From positions 124,001-188,000 of the forward strand of contig JAMYHL010000025.1 of NCBI GenBank assembly GCA_025531455.1: 64,000 bases of DNA, given 5' to 3'. A program made the translations under genes and the position numbers. Of this stretch, positions 35,140 to 46,303 are shown piece by piece (within the stretch, counting starts at the first letter, position 1; each line of letters starts with the position of its first letter). The notes beneath the pieces were generated by a model, which made no database searches, was not told the DNA's origin, and was given only the letters and a program-made list of their open reading frames with translations. Origin of the DNA: Apiotrichum sp. Y4204. Lineage: Eukaryota > Basidiomycota > Tremellomycetes > Trichosporonales > Trichosporonaceae.

Positions 35140-37452
35140 TCAATCGTAACCCCGTCCGCTGCGCTGCTTGCCGGGCCGCACCTTGAAGTGCTTCTTGCCG
35201 TTATTCCGCACACGCGTCTTGGCGTCCTCCACAAGCGGCATCCCGTCGGGGCCCAGCCGGCGTTGGTGGGGGTACATTGTCGAGCGGGAGTACAAGTCCT
35301 CCTGCTCACCGGCGGCGCCCTGCGAGCGGCCCTTAACGACTGGGCGGGGGGCCGGGCCGGTTTCGGTGAAGAAGGCGCCGTCGAATGCGGCGGCGCGCAC
35401 CTTGCCCGAGCGCCCGCCGGCGGTGGCAGCGTTCCGGCGCACAGAAGCGGAAGTCGCCTGACGCCCCTGCGCGTCTTCCCCAGCCTCATCCTCACCCTCA
35501 CCCTCCTCGAGCGACGCGTCACCCTGCTTAGCTCCGGCTGGTGCGACGTACGTGTCGGCATTCTTGGAGACGTGGGTCTCCGGCGCACGCTTGCGGCCGG
35601 CGGCGTACTGGGCCTCGAGAATCTCCATTGTGCGCTGGCGCGAACTGGACATGAACTCGTCGGCGTCGATGCCTGGAGGCGGGTGGGCGTAGAGGAGGCG
35701 CGCGTTGACATAGTCCTTGAGGACGTATCGGGCGGCTCGCGACGTGTCGGGCATACCAAACGACGCACGGGTAAGACCACGGGCAATGGCATAGGCCGAA
35801 AGGAGCTCCTCCCATCCGACCTTTCCGGTGCCGCCATCCTCGACGTCCTTGACATCAATGCGGATGGCGTAGGTGGCCTCGAGGATCTCACGCGGGATGC
35901 GGCGGCACACGAGGTCCACTGGTGCCGAGTATTCGCGCATTTGGTCGATCGGCAGGACACCATCACAGATCATGTCGGCCTGGGTGTTCGCGAACTGAGG
36001 GAAGACGAGACCAGGGCAGTCACAAAGGGTGACGGTGTCGGAAAGGACGAGAGTCTGGAAGTGCTTCGTCTTACCCGGGGTGGCCGAGACGGAGACCTTC
36101 TTGGCGCCAATAATGGCGTTGATGGTCGACGACTTTCCGACGTTCGGGTAGCCGACGAGACCCACCATGAGCTTTGTGGGATTCGGATCGCGCTCAGTGG
36201 CAAAGTCGGAGAGGGAAGGGGCGGTGGAGAAGAACAGGTCCTCGAGCTCGGGAACGGAAAGGATGCGGGTGCGGATGCTCTCAACCTCGGCGGGCGCCGC
36301 GGGACTGGATTCGGATGCCTTGGGGTCCTCGTCCGCGATCTCGATCGTCTCCAGCTTGTCCGCGACCTCCTCAATTCCCGTCTCCTCGGGCTCGTCCTCC
36401 GCTTCGCTGCTGTCCTTGTCGCTCTCCTCGATGTTGTCCTCGTCATCATCCTCCTCACCCTCCTCGTCCTCCTCATCCTCATCCTCGTAGTCATCCTCAG
36501 AGTCCTCCCCTAGATCGCGGCGGGCCTGCCTGTCCTCCTCCTCCTGCTTGGCAGCGGCGGCGGCCGCGGAGAAGAAGACATACTTGATCCCCTCCTTCTC
36601 AAAGTAGTCGGCCCACATGCAACGCTGCTCATATGTGAGGAGGTCGGCCTTGTTGATAAGCAGCAGCGACTTCCGCTTGCCCTTTCCAGGCACTGTCGTC
36701 TCGTCGCCGGTCTCGTCGCTGCCGACCTCCTTTACGTACGCGTCCAAGTCGATACAGCGGAATCCAACGGGGTTGCGCGCATCCACAATCTGCACGACGA
36801 GGTGCGAGCGCTCAATGACACGCCAGAGCTGGCGCCAGAGCTGGATATTGCGCTCAAACGGCGTGAGAAGCAGGTTCGAGTCCTCAGCAAGGTGGGCCAG
36901 CCCGCGACGCCAGTCAAGGAAGGATTCGCGCTCCTGCTTCTCGAGTGCCTCGCGGGTCGTTGCGCGCGTCCACGCCGGGCGACGGGGCACGCGGAGGCCG
37001 CCGCGCAGATCGTCGTGCTTCTTCTCCAGCCGCTTCTCCTCAGCAGCAGTCAGGAGTAGCGGGTTCACCTGCGGCGTGGGCATGTTCGCCGACGACATGA
37101 TGCGGATCTTGGAGCGCTCTAGACTAGTTAGCGGTACTCGGCGACGCTGCGTCGATACCCACCAGTTGTAAAATCCTGGTCCGCGAGCGCAGCATTGGCG
37201 AGGAACTCGTCGAGATCGCGCTCGTGGGTGACTGATGCGAGGGGGTTGTTGTCATCGAGGGTGTACTTGAATGTCAGCATCTGTCCCAGCACTCAAACTC
37301 ACGAGCTGGGTCTCGCGCGGCGCGACCGCCTCCTTGGCCTTGCGGTTGATGATTGACCGGCCGAGTCCCGACGCCGTCGGCTTGGTACGCCTGGGAGGCT
37401 GGTAGCATTAGCATGGCGTCTGCAGTAGAGTCGGAGGCAATGAACTGACCAT
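35140..37452 (-). CDS. LSG1: cytoplasmic 60S-export GTPase Lsg1
   Basis: GTPase that releases the export adaptor Nmd3 from pre-60S ribosomal subunits in the cytoplasm. The proposed exons are 37452-37450 (only the ATG), 37380-37303, 37265-37163 and 37118-35140, giving about 720 aa. GTPase motifs are circularly permuted as in the YlqF/YawG class: G4 NKAD near residue 216, G1 GYPNVGKSS near 384 and G3 DCPGL near 428. A long acidic insert (DEEDEEGEEDDDED) lies between G4 and G1. The N-terminal GLGRSIINRKAKEA and ERDLDEFL and the basic tail (KKHFKVRPGKQRSGRG) fit the family. The first exon is the weak point: the donor is a poor GTCAGT, and the frame upstream of exon 2 is closed by a stop, so some splice is needed. 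It shares a 395-nt promoter region with COQ5. Confidence 0.93.
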
Positions 37453-37847
37453 TTTGAAATGTGTAGATGGGGTGTTGTTCGTCTGCTGACGAAGGGTGTG
37501 TGATGGCAACGACGACTCGGAGCACCGTCTCGATGGGTCGTGGGAGCAACAGTGACGCTCACGAACTTTTTTGCTGAGAAAGAATCCTCCTCGCCACCAA
37601 GGGAACAGAAATCACGTGATCTATAAGAGTATTAGAAAACGAGTGTTAGATCGCTTCCCATGTTATTAGGATTCAAAAATAACAAAGTATTTGATCCCAC
37701 TAATGGGATAGTTTTCCCAGAGCGCCTCGTGCAATGTCGGGATGTCGCGACGTCGCTCCCAATCGGCCTCCCAATCGGCGACCCCTTTGTTATCGCTGCC
37801 GAGTCTGCGATCTCTCCGCTTGCTTCACTCTCTCACACTACCACAAA
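37453..37847. promoter_or_regulatory. shared promoter region of LSG1 and COQ5
   Basis: A 395-nt interval between two divergent genes. It contains a TCACGTGA palindrome at 37612-37619 and an AT-rich stretch at 37620-37720. No separate TATA consensus stands out. Confidence 0.5.
37612..37619. promoter_or_regulatory. TCACGTGA octamer between LSG1 and COQ5
   Basis: A perfect palindromic bHLH-type site, 160 nt from the LSG1 start and 229 nt from the COQ5 start, well placed to act on both. Confidence 0.45.
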
Positions 37848-39059
37848 ATGAGCCGCAACCTCCGTCTCGCTCACAACATCTCGCGGCTGGCCGCCCCGCG
37901 CGCACCGGTCTCGCAGGTCCGCGCGGTCTCGAATGCCGCCAACTCGGGCGCGCCGGTCGCGACGCCGCCGGTCGCGAACGCCCCCAACCCGGACGCACCC
38001 GTCAACCCGGACGGTCCCGCTTTGAACGCGTCGCCGTCCTCTCCGTCCTCGGCGTCATCGAGCACAGCCAACCGTACGACGCATTTTGGGTTCCAGACCG
38101 TCGCCGAGGAGGAGAAGGAGGGGCTTGTCGGCGGCGTGTTCTCGTCGGTCGCGTCCAAATATGACATTATGAACGACTCAATGTCGCTCGGCATCCACCG
38201 GCTGTGGAAGGACGACTTTGTCGCTAACATGCTCCCCCGCCTCCCGGCCTCGGTCCACCGCAACCCCGTGCGCAACAGCACGGCTGTTCCCGACGGCGAG
38301 GCGCCGCCGCCTGCGCCGTTCAAGGTCCTTGACGTTGCTGGTGGAACAGGAGACATTGCGCTCCGTCTTCTCGACCGTGCGCGCGAGAAGTTTGGATGCC
38401 GCGACATTGAGGTGGAGGTCGTCGACCTCACGGAGAACATGCTCCACGAGGGCCGCAAGCGCGTTGCCCAGACTATTTACTACAACAGTGGGTAGTGACT
38501 GTTGCTCATATCTGACCCACCAGCTCCCCAGATTACCTTTACGCAAGGTAACGCGCAGGCGCTCCCGGAGCACATCAAGGACAACTCGATTGACCTGTAC
38601 ACCATTGCGTTTGGTATCCGCAACTGCACCTCGCTTCCGGCAGTGCTTAGCGAGGCATACCGTGTCCTCAAGCCCGGAGGCCGTATTGGTGTGCTTGAGT
38701 TTGGCAAGGTGTCGAACCCTCTTCTCAAGGAGTAAGCACCACAAGGCTTCCCGTTCCCGGCCGGCTACTGACAATGCAGGGTGTACCGCCAGTACTCGTT
38801 CCAAGTCATCCCCGTGCTCGGCCAGGTGATCGCCGGCGACCAGGCTTCGTACAAGTACCTTGTCGAGTCGATCGAGCGGTTCCCCTCGCAGCCCGAGTTT
38901 GCGCAGCTGTGAGTATTTGCGGTATTTGATCGTTTACCTGACAATAGCGTCCGCGATGCCGGATTCCAGACCGGAGCGATGCGCGAGGGCAAGGGCGGCG
39001 CGTGGGTCGACTACACCTTTGGTGTCGCCACGATGTGGACCGGCGTCAAGGCCGCTTAA
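37848..39059 (+). CDS. COQ5: 2-methoxy-6-polyprenyl-1,4-benzoquinol methyltransferase (Coq5)
   Basis: C-methylation step of ubiquinone synthesis on the matrix side of the mitochondrial inner membrane. Four exons (37848-38487, 38524-38731, 38780-38908, 38948-39059) join in phase to 362 aa. The N-terminus ([20 protein letters not shown]) is Arg-rich without acidic residues, as expected of a mitochondrial presequence. A low-complexity Ala/Pro/Asn linker follows. The UbiE/Coq5 signature [20 protein letters not shown] is present. So are the SAM-binding motif [16 protein letters not shown], the VDLTENML and NAQALPE motifs, the IAFGIRN block and the [18 protein letters not shown] segment. Residues between LPASVHRNP and APFKVLD form a small insert relative to bacterial UbiE. 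The chosen start is the first ATG of the frame. Confidence 0.96.
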
Positions 39060-39479
39060 AAGACGCGTGGAGGATAGTTTCCATTTGCGTTTCTTCTTTC
39101 ACATATGCTTGCATCGCACACTCCTCAATGCATCCACAACAGTCACTAGAGATGAGACGCGCTCTGGAACATTGAGCCTGGCTGCAGAATGCTGCTGCAA
39201 ACGATTCTAGCGCTTCGAGCGATTCTGTCGATTCTCATGTTCGAAATAAATCAAGGGAGGGGTGTATTTAAATTTGGACGCGTGTCGAGTGCCACGTCCT
39301 TTGTGCCACGCCAGCCAGCCAGCCGGTTGCTGCATGCTGGCTGCATGCTGCAATGTCCACCGTCCACAATCCAGACGACCATCGTCGCATTCCATCCATC
39401 TCTGACCTACCTAATAGTACTCTACGTCGTCAACTAATCTATCTCGTTCCCTTCCACACTCGTTCGCATACCCGCCACC
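39060..39479. other. intergenic between COQ5 and SSS1
   Basis: 420 nt between genes on the same strand. It contains ccagccagccagcc and a duplicated gctggctgcatgctg patch at about 39307-39352, in what is likely the SSS1 promoter and leader. Confidence 0.6.
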
Positions 39480-39980
39480 ATGTCCGACAGCATCAAGGAA
39501 CTGCTCGAGATCCCCCAGAACTTCATCAAGGAGGGCACACACGTGAGCATCTGCAAAGCGAGGCGATGAGAGGGGACCGACATCCATCCGTCTCGAGTCG
39601 CGTGCCGGCCGAAGTTGAATCGTTGTCGCTGACTCTAGTTTATCAACAGGTGTACCAAGCCGACTCGCCAGGGTGCGTATTTGTCATCTATCACCGCGCG
39701 CGAGAACTGTCTTCCAGTTCGTCATCAGAGCTCGTCGTCGCGCGCGATTTCGTCAGATCGTGGGGGGAAGGCTAATGGGCAGAGTACGAGCAGCTGTGCA
39801 AGGCCATCGCGATCGGTTTCGCCGTCATGGGCGCGATTGGGTGCGTGTGCTTTCTCCCGACGTGGCGCTGATAGCAGATACGTCGTCAAGCTCATCCACA
39901 TCCCGATCAACAACATTCTTGTGTAAGTCGTAGTGGGAGAGTTGTGAGGGCACTCACTGACTGGCAGCGGCGGAGCATAG
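39480..39980 (+). CDS. SSS1: Sec61 translocon gamma subunit (Sss1)
   Basis: Small tail-anchored subunit of the Sec61 protein-conducting channel in the ER membrane. Five exons (39480-39542, 39639-39672, 39783-39840, 39878-39922, 39968-39980) join in phase to 70 aa, the normal size for the family. The protein starts MSDSIKELLEIPQNFIKEG. The conserved cytosolic helix continues FINRCTKPTRQEYEQLCKAIAIGF, followed by the single membrane span with GFAVMGAIGYVVKLIHIPIN and the C-terminus NILVGGA. The FI(N/K)RCTKP and EY/F...A(I/T)G(F/I) motifs are diagnostic of Sec61-gamma/SecE. The gene is invisible to a simple frame search because the longest exon codes for 21 residues. Introns are 96, 110, 37 and 45 nt. 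The context (plus strand after COQ5) has no functional meaning that I can see. Confidence 0.96.
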
Positions 39981-40639
39981 GTATCGCGCAGGGTTCGGTT
40001 CGGATGCATTTGTATACCATGGCATTACGCGGCGCAAGGCAGCCAACAGGTTGGCAAGATGTGGATGGCGACCAGAGGGTCAGCAAGCTGTAAGTCAGCG
40101 AAACAGCAGGCAGCACGACGGCAAATTGGCAAGACGCTTTCAGTACCTGAGCAAGTCAGCAGAGGACCAAGGTCAACACAGTCATCGGTGCAACAAGACG
40201 CCAGGAGTTTAGCCACAGGTCAGCACTGGGGCTCTAGATCGCATCTTGACAGTATGAGTGCGCCAAGGTGCAGGCAGTCCCATGAAGACCCACAGAAGGC
40301 AACAAGCTCCCCACCACCAGAGTGATGACGGCAAACGATATGTTGACAGAAACGGCGATCCGAACATGCTGATCGTCGAGGAGGGATCTGGACCTCTGGG
40401 GGCGAAGCATATTTACCGGATTAACGGGTTTCCAGCAACTAATTCTCACTGCTCGTTCCCTCTATGGGACAACGCAGTGAAGCAGGTACTAACTAACACG
40501 GATCCCCTGCAACAGCTATCTGCGACACGTTCTGCAAGTATGGATACATCATGAGGGGCGGCATTACAGGAAACAGTACGGATGCTGAATGGTTTTGTTG
40601 GCTTATTGCGTGTTCTTTGTCTTTTCTCTTGTTGTCTAT
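39981..40639. other. intergenic between SSS1 and a convergent gene
   Basis: About 660 nt of 3' flanking sequence for SSS1 and the UPF0643-like gene. No coding frame or RNA recognised. Confidence 0.55.
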
Positions 40640-41587
40640 TTACCATCCAACGTCACCAGACTCCCATCGCGCGAGCTCGAGGCGGTTCTCGCCCTTGCGC
40701 TTGGTGATGATCCACCGCTCGAGGTCGTACGTCTCGTACGCGCCGCGCGCCTGCTTCATGGCCTCGATGTGCTTGGGCCCCGAAATGGCATTGATGGCGT
40801 GCTTGCGCGACTGCCAGATGCACGTCGCGAGGTTGAGCCCCGTCGAGTCGGGGACACCGTACCAGTACATTACGAGGCCGCCGTTACTGACTGCCTCGGC
40901 GTGCGCCGCACGGTCCGCAGCATACAGGCTCAGGGAGGAGGATTCCGGCCGGCGACGGGAACGGAACACGACGCCGTACCACTCGCGCTCGATCTCGAGG
41001 GGAAGACCAAGGTCGTCCCAGTTGAATGCGTCCGAGTACTGTGTCGCGGCGTAGTGCTCGTCCCGGGGGTGGAAGTAGTGGAGCGCCTGGTGGAGCGCAA
41101 GGGACGCCGGATCGATATCCGGGAGGCGGGTGTCAAACTCGTGGTTGTGCCCGTCGCAGTGGTTGTGGCCGTGCGGGAGGAGGGAGAGGAGCGGGGGGAG
41201 GTAGAGGATCGGGTCCTCGTTTGGGGGCGCGACCGCAGGCGGCGGCTGGTGGTGCGCCTGGAACACGGGGGCAGCGAGGGTCGTTGCGGAGATGCGCCGC
41301 CCCGCAATGGCAGGCAAGGACCCGGGTGGCGGGGGCGACGTGTCGTTTAGGTGGATGAGGCTCTTGGGCGACGGGTCGCGTCCCCGGGCCGAGGTTGTGG
41401 TAGCGGCAGCGTCGCGGCCGCGCGGCTCGTCCTCAAACGAGTCGAGAGCGACGGGGCGCGAACGGGGCGAAATGTCGATGGGGCTGTGCTCGCGTGCGCC
41501 TGTCGGGGCGGGGGTGGGCGCCAGCGGGCGGAAGCGCGTGCGCGGCGAGTCGTCGAGCGCGTACGGCGGCGACTGGACTTTGGCCAT
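40640..41587 (-). CDS. UPF0643-like conserved fungal protein
   Basis: A single-exon frame of 315 aa. The first 125 residues are disordered and rich in Pro, Arg and Ser. The C-terminal part (about residues 195-305) is compact and looks conserved: WYGVVFRSRRR, SLYAADRAAHAEAVSNGGLV, MYWYGVPDSTGLNLATCIWQ, and YETYDLERWIITKRKGE. This resembles the fungal UPF0643 (S. pombe PB2B2.08-like) family as I remember it. The function is unknown. A His-rich stretch, HGHNHCDGHNHEFD, in the middle could bind metal, but that is speculation. The start is supported by a TATA element about 90 nt upstream. Confidence 0.8.
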   Translation of the reverse strand: MAKVQSPPYALDDSPRTRFRPLAPTPAPTGAREHSPIDISPRSRPVALDSFEDEPRGRDAAATTTSARGRDPSPKSLIHLNDTSPPPPGSLPAIAGRRISATTLAAPVFQAHHQPPPAVAPPNEDPILYLPPLLSLLPHGHNHCDGHNHEFDTRLPDIDPASLALHQALHYFHPRDEHYAATQYSDAFNWDDLGLPLEIEREWYGVVFRSRRRPESSSLSLYAADRAAHAEAVSNGGLVMYWYGVPDSTGLNLATCIWQSRKHAINAISGPKHIEAMKQARGAYETYDLERWIITKRKGENRLELARWESGDVGW

Positions 41588-41675
41588 CGTGGAGCAGATA
41601 CAATGACAAGGACAAGGGCGTTGGAAGTGTGCTGAGGGATGGAGGTGAGGACGTTTGAGCGTGTCGTGGTCCTTG

Positions 41676-41682
41676 TTATAAA
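41676..41682 (-). promoter_or_regulatory. TATA-like element of the UPF0643-like gene
   Basis: TTTATAA on the minus strand, about 90 nt upstream of the start codon. Confidence 0.45.
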
Positions 41683-43692
41683 CGACGGGAAAACTTTGGA
41701 GTCGCTCTTGGACTAGTTTTTCATCTCCAACCTACACCAAAGTACGTGGTAGATGCTCGCTTGCGTCTTGCGTGATGCATACGTGCACACTCGCTCGTCT
41801 TTCATTTTTTAATGATCGTTGCCCATCGCCAGCATTGCCCCCGGTCCCGCCGTCCCTGGAATGTCGCCTTTAGTCGCAGAGCGCAGAGTGGGTGCCCTCA
41901 CATGGCATGATGGGTGGCAAGCCGCCGGGAAGTGCTAATTAATGGTGCCGAGTACGTGCTCCGCGGCCCGAAGTCCGTGTCACTGATGCCGTTGAAGCCC
42001 TTAGCTTTTGGATCTTGGTCTTTCCGATGCCCCAGGCCCACTGGCCACTGCTCCAAGGCCCAAGGCACACAGCACATTGCAGTGCCGGAATAGCGCTAGA
42101 TGTTTACTCAATCGCGTCGTCGCGTGGTGACAATTTCTGGCGATCGTTTAGTGCCAATGGCGTGATTGAGAAAAAAAAAAAGAAAAGACGCTTTAAACCC
42201 CACCCAAGCGACAGGATCATTAGAATATTAGAAATTCATGATAAACTTTAATCCCTTGGATCTTTATGTCATGAATGCATGCATGTCATTGTGGGCGTTG
42301 CCGAGGGGATGATAATGGGGACGCCGAAGGTCTGGATCCAATTTCCAGGCAAGTTGCGGTGCTCAATACACGCGCTCTGCGCCCCGCCCTCCGAGCCATA
42401 CTCCGCGATCCGCCGGTGACCAGGGGCCAACGAGGCAACCAGTGGCCAGCGATGGCCCGCTGGCCGCTGGCTGTGGCGTCTCGAAAGCACGGGCGCCATA
42501 CCGGCGGGCCGGATATCGGGCTTGGACTAACTAACTCGGAGCCACGGAGATGCGGCGCTGCGCCTCTGCTCGAGATCACCGTGAGGTCAGCCTCCTCTAG
42601 CTCACGTTCCGTCTGATGCGGTACGCGCCCAAGGCCTTGTCAGCTGGGGCTCAGTGGACAGGAGACAACTTCCGAGTCTCTGTCATGATTGTCGTAGATT
42701 GTAGAAGATGATGACAAAGTGCATGCTGGCATAAGCTGACAAGGGTATTGCTGTGCTGCAGTACTGTGCATCTGTACAACATCGATCGACTCTCCGCATG
42801 AACTGATATCTGATATTAAACGATCATGTTGAGCGTCTGGCGTGCTGGGCGGCAGTAATCACGACTGGAGCTGCTAGGCATGGCGTGGAGCAATAGAGCG
42901 ATGGAGCGACCAGCTGATACACGGCAAGTAGCCTTGCCATACCCATCATTGCCCATCCAAACAGTCACCATTCAAAACGCAAGGCGCACAGCGTTACATC
43001 GTGTCCTGTTGGTGTCTGCCCGGCAGCACCGGAGCGCGATGGTGCGATGCTCTCAGCTACAGTGGCACAGTTCGTCTCGAAGGCCACGGATGACCTCAAC
43101 TACCAGCGGATTTCCCCTCGCTAACGACCATTTCCCATCCGATCACCCCGCCAGACCTGCAATGTTTAATGTGCGACGGTATACAGATATACAGGGCCGG
43201 CGACATTGCCTGAACTCTACGTTGCAGCTGGTTTTATGGGCTATCGCTTGACACATGGGTCAGACTGTTCGTCTACTAGGACCCGAGCCGACAAGTGTCA
43301 GATGTTGCGAGGGTTGGCGCAGGTTAGTTTGACGAAGGGCCTGCCGAGCAGCTGGAGAATTAAGAAGCGTGCTGTGCAGCGCCGACGAAGAGGTCACAGA
43401 AATGCCCCAGTGCAGATTGGCGTGTGCCAACGGACCACTCTGGTACTCTGGTACATGACACAACACATCGACAGCTCGACAGTGTTCTCATCCGAGTGAA
43501 CGTTGAAGTACAACGCAAGCTCCAAGTTGACAGTGTCGTATCGTCTTGGGGGATGCAGAATGGTTTCTGACAGACACTGACGAGTCCTTTTGCCACCAAC
43601 ACACAGACCACATTCCTCCACCGACGTCACGTCTCATCCCATCCACCATCCACCTCCATCCGTCAACGACGCAGAGAAGCACGCTCTCAGCA

Positions 43693-43699
43693 GTATAAG
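43693..43699 (+). promoter_or_regulatory. TATA-like element of the PI31 gene
   Basis: TATAAG within agcagtataagtcac, about 78 nt upstream of the start codon and followed by a C/A-rich leader. Confidence 0.4.
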
Positions 43700-43771
43700 T
43701 CACATCCACCACCCCCACAATCTCTCACAACACTCACTCACTCACGCAAACTCACACCACAAGTGGCGAGA

Positions 43772-45618
43772 ATGGCGACTATATCGACGGTGCTAGCGCG
43801 CATCCCCACCTTCCTCTCGCTTCCCGCGACGCTCCCGCACCCAACCGCCGCGGTCGCCGTCGCGGTGCACGCCGTTGCCCTGGCGCGCGGCCTGCGTACC
43901 GAGAATACCGAGCTGCCGCCGTGGAACGAGGACGCGTACACGCTCACCTATGCGCTAGACAAGACTGCCGCGCGCGTGCGCGTCGGCCGCATCGGGGGCC
44001 GCATCCAGGTCGACATCATGGTCGAGGTGAGTCCAGCCCAGCTCAGGATGGGTTCGAGTGCGAGCAGAGTGGGACCATGGGAACGGGCGCCGTTGGCAAG
44101 GCGCGACAAGTTGTTCATATGGATGCACTGCATGCACAACACGCATGCGTACACGCACGCTTGCTCAGCTGCGGCGGTGTAATGCGCATAGCGCACATCC
44201 GCTTGACACAGCCAACCGGATCCCTTGCGCTTGGACCCCAGGAATCGGACGCCCCGACACTGCGCGGTCGTACCTCCCGCATGGCCCCTTGCAGCTCCGC
44301 AGATCCAGGTCCCCGGTCGGTCTTGCAGGTCACCGCTGACATACAAGGATGGCGAACCCGAGTCGTTCTCGGTCCTCGTCGCCGACACTGTTGACCCTGC
44401 GTCGTTCCCGGTCACCGTCGCCAATGGGGACGCGGGGCCGACGGCATTTGGGTTCAAATCTGATGAAAGGTGGGTATCGTTCTGGTCGCTCGCATACGCC
44501 GCGGAATACTCGGACTGCTCGGATTGTTATACATCCAGTTACGGGACAATGCCATTGCGGCTCTACCTGCAGCTATGTTCGGCTGCCGACAACCGACGTG
44601 CTTCATCCCCATATGGAGACTATCGCGGAGCGGTCGAAAAAAAAAACTGTCCGGTCGCAGTTCTGCATAGGTCGCTCGGCTTGTGGTGTCCATATGATCA
44701 GCGATGAACCCTCACCCTGCACCCTTGGCGGTGACCCGCCGGCGACCAACGGCGACCCGTCATTGGCAGACGGAAATATGGGGAAATTTTGAACTGACAC
44801 CTGACAGTTTCCAGACCGTTGTCCAGATGATGGACGCCGCCCTGTCGCGCATCCCTGGCCTGCCTGCGCCCACGTACGTCATGTTGAACTGAACGCCCAA
44901 CCCTGTATGGTTACTAACGACCCATAGCAACCACTCCTCTGGTGGTGGCGGCGTTCCTGCAACCCCGCATGCGGGGCCCGCTCTACCCCCCCAGCCGAGC
45001 CAACCATCTCAACCCGAACCTCAACCTTACCAGCCCGACCAGCCTGCTCGTCCTACCCCACTGCACGATCCGCTGCATCCCTCCGCACCTCCCCCTGGTG
45101 TTCCCACTGCTTCAGTTGGTCATCGCGATCTGGATCCTCTGGGTGGGGCAGGAGTCGGCGGTGACCGTGGTGGAGGCATGCTCGTCGACTTTAACCACCC
45201 GCTTTTCGACTCTCGTCGCGGAACCGATCCAGACACCACAGGTCCTGGAGGCCTTATCAACCCCCCAGGCGCGCGCTGGGACCCCGTCGGCCCGGCTGGT
45301 CCGGGTGGCCCACGCTTCCCCGGCCCAGGAGGTAATCCTCTCGGCGGCGTGGGTTCGACTGACCCAGACTGGGGAGACGAGCTTCCCCCTCCGGGTGAAG
45401 GCGGCCCCGATCCATTTGGACGCTCCGGGGGCGGACCCCTTGGGGGTGGCGGGCTCGGCGGTCCCGGCGGGTTCGGTGGACGCGGTGGACGTGGAGGCTT
45501 TGGCGGTCGAGGCGGACTTGGCGGCGGTGGTCCTTTCGGTGGAGCTGGACGCGGTGGGGGAGGGCCCTTCGGAGGCGGTGGTGGAGGCGGCTTTGGGTTC
45601 GGGGGAGGGATAATCTAA
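43772..45618 (+). CDS. proteasome inhibitor/regulator PI31 family protein
   Basis: PI31-type proteins bind 20S proteasomes and Fbxo7-like partners through an N-terminal FP domain and a Pro/Gly-rich C-terminal tail. Proposed exons are 43772-44026, 44303-44469 (start could also be 44309), 44808-44873 and 44928-45618, in phase, about 392 aa. The N-terminal domain holds WNEDAYTLTYALD and GEPESFSVLVADTVDPASFPVT, then FQTVVQMMDAALSRIPGLP. The C-terminal half has the family hallmark GHRDLDPLGG followed by GGGMLVDFNHPLFD. It ends in a long Gly-rich tail with repeated GGGPFGG and RGGFGGRGG units. The middle introns (276 and 338 nt) are several times longer than others in this window, so an extra exon may have been missed in the N-terminal domain. 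Confidence 0.85.
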
Positions 45619-45724
45619 CCCGTCGCTGACGTTGGCACATCCTCCCTCCTCTCCGAGGGAAGCCTTGGTCGGCTACCGGCCCCTCTTTGTGTATTAGCAA
45701 TATCATGTTTGTGGGAAGTTTGAA

Positions 45725-46303
45725 CTAAAGTGCGGTCGACGGTGATCCAGTATGCAAAACGTGGGACAGTGATGGGAATCTCATCTCGCCCCGATCGTGT
45801 GGGAAAGCTTTCGCGGGCTTCGTCAGCAGGATCGACGTAATGAGGTGCTCGCGATCAAAGTTCAGCCCTGCAACTGTTTGTGACCTCTGTCTATTGTGTG
45901 TGGTTGTGTGCGTCATTGATGGGGTTTGTGGCGGGTGAGATGAGGTCGGAGCAACCACCACTGACATCGACTTGACGCCGCGCCGAAAGGTGCGGACTTC
46001 GGGTTCTTGGCGGTCTCGGCTCAACGCTCGGATGCGCTCCACGAAGTCCGAAGCACTGCCCTTCTCCGCAGTCTCGGTCGTAGCGCTCCTGCCCGGCGTA
46101 ATATCCACAAAGACGTCACATAGGTTTCGGCCTTGGAACACATAGCCGGGTGAGGGACGGTGAGAACGAGCGTCAGCGGGGGTCACACCAGGTGAAGAAG
46201 ACAAAGACAACTGATGCAGGAAGAGTACCGATGTGGTAGCGGAATGGAATGCAGGTGGAAGGTATGTGGCTGCACAATGGCGATGGACTGCCACACAGAC
46301 CAC
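45725..46303 (-). CDS. doubtful hypothetical protein
   Basis: A 192-codon frame, convergent with PI31, ending 107 nt past its stop. Residues about 55-110 have a mixed charged composition (DVFVDITPGRSATTE, VERIRALSRDRQEPEVRTF) that could be real, but the N-terminus looks like translated leader. There is no match I recognise. It could be a true small gene with an intron or a chance frame. Confidence 0.2.
   Translation of the reverse strand: MVCVAVHRHCAATYLPPAFHSATTSVLFLHQLSLSSSPGVTPADARSHRPSPGYVFQGRNLCDVFVDITPGRSATTETAEKGSASDFVERIRALSRDRQEPEVRTFRRGVKSMSVVVAPTSSHPPQTPSMTHTTTHNRQRSQTVAGLNFDREHLITSILLTKPAKAFPHDRGEMRFPSLSHVLHTGSPSTAL

Larger units (their letters stand above)
41588..43771. other. 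2.2-kb divergent promoter region
   Basis: Lies between the UPF0643-like gene (minus) and the PI31 gene (plus). TATA-like elements sit close to each gene. The middle holds only short unrelated frames and a poly(A) run at 42170. No RNA gene recognised. Confidence 0.5.

Noticed and set aside
35089..36513. 474-codon frame on the plus strand
   Set aside because: Antisense of LSG1, whose GTPase motifs are unmistakable on the other strand.
44470..44807. intronic C/D snoRNA in the PI31 gene
   Set aside because: The C-box candidate deviates from consensus and there is no terminal stem; kept only as an open question about the long intron.
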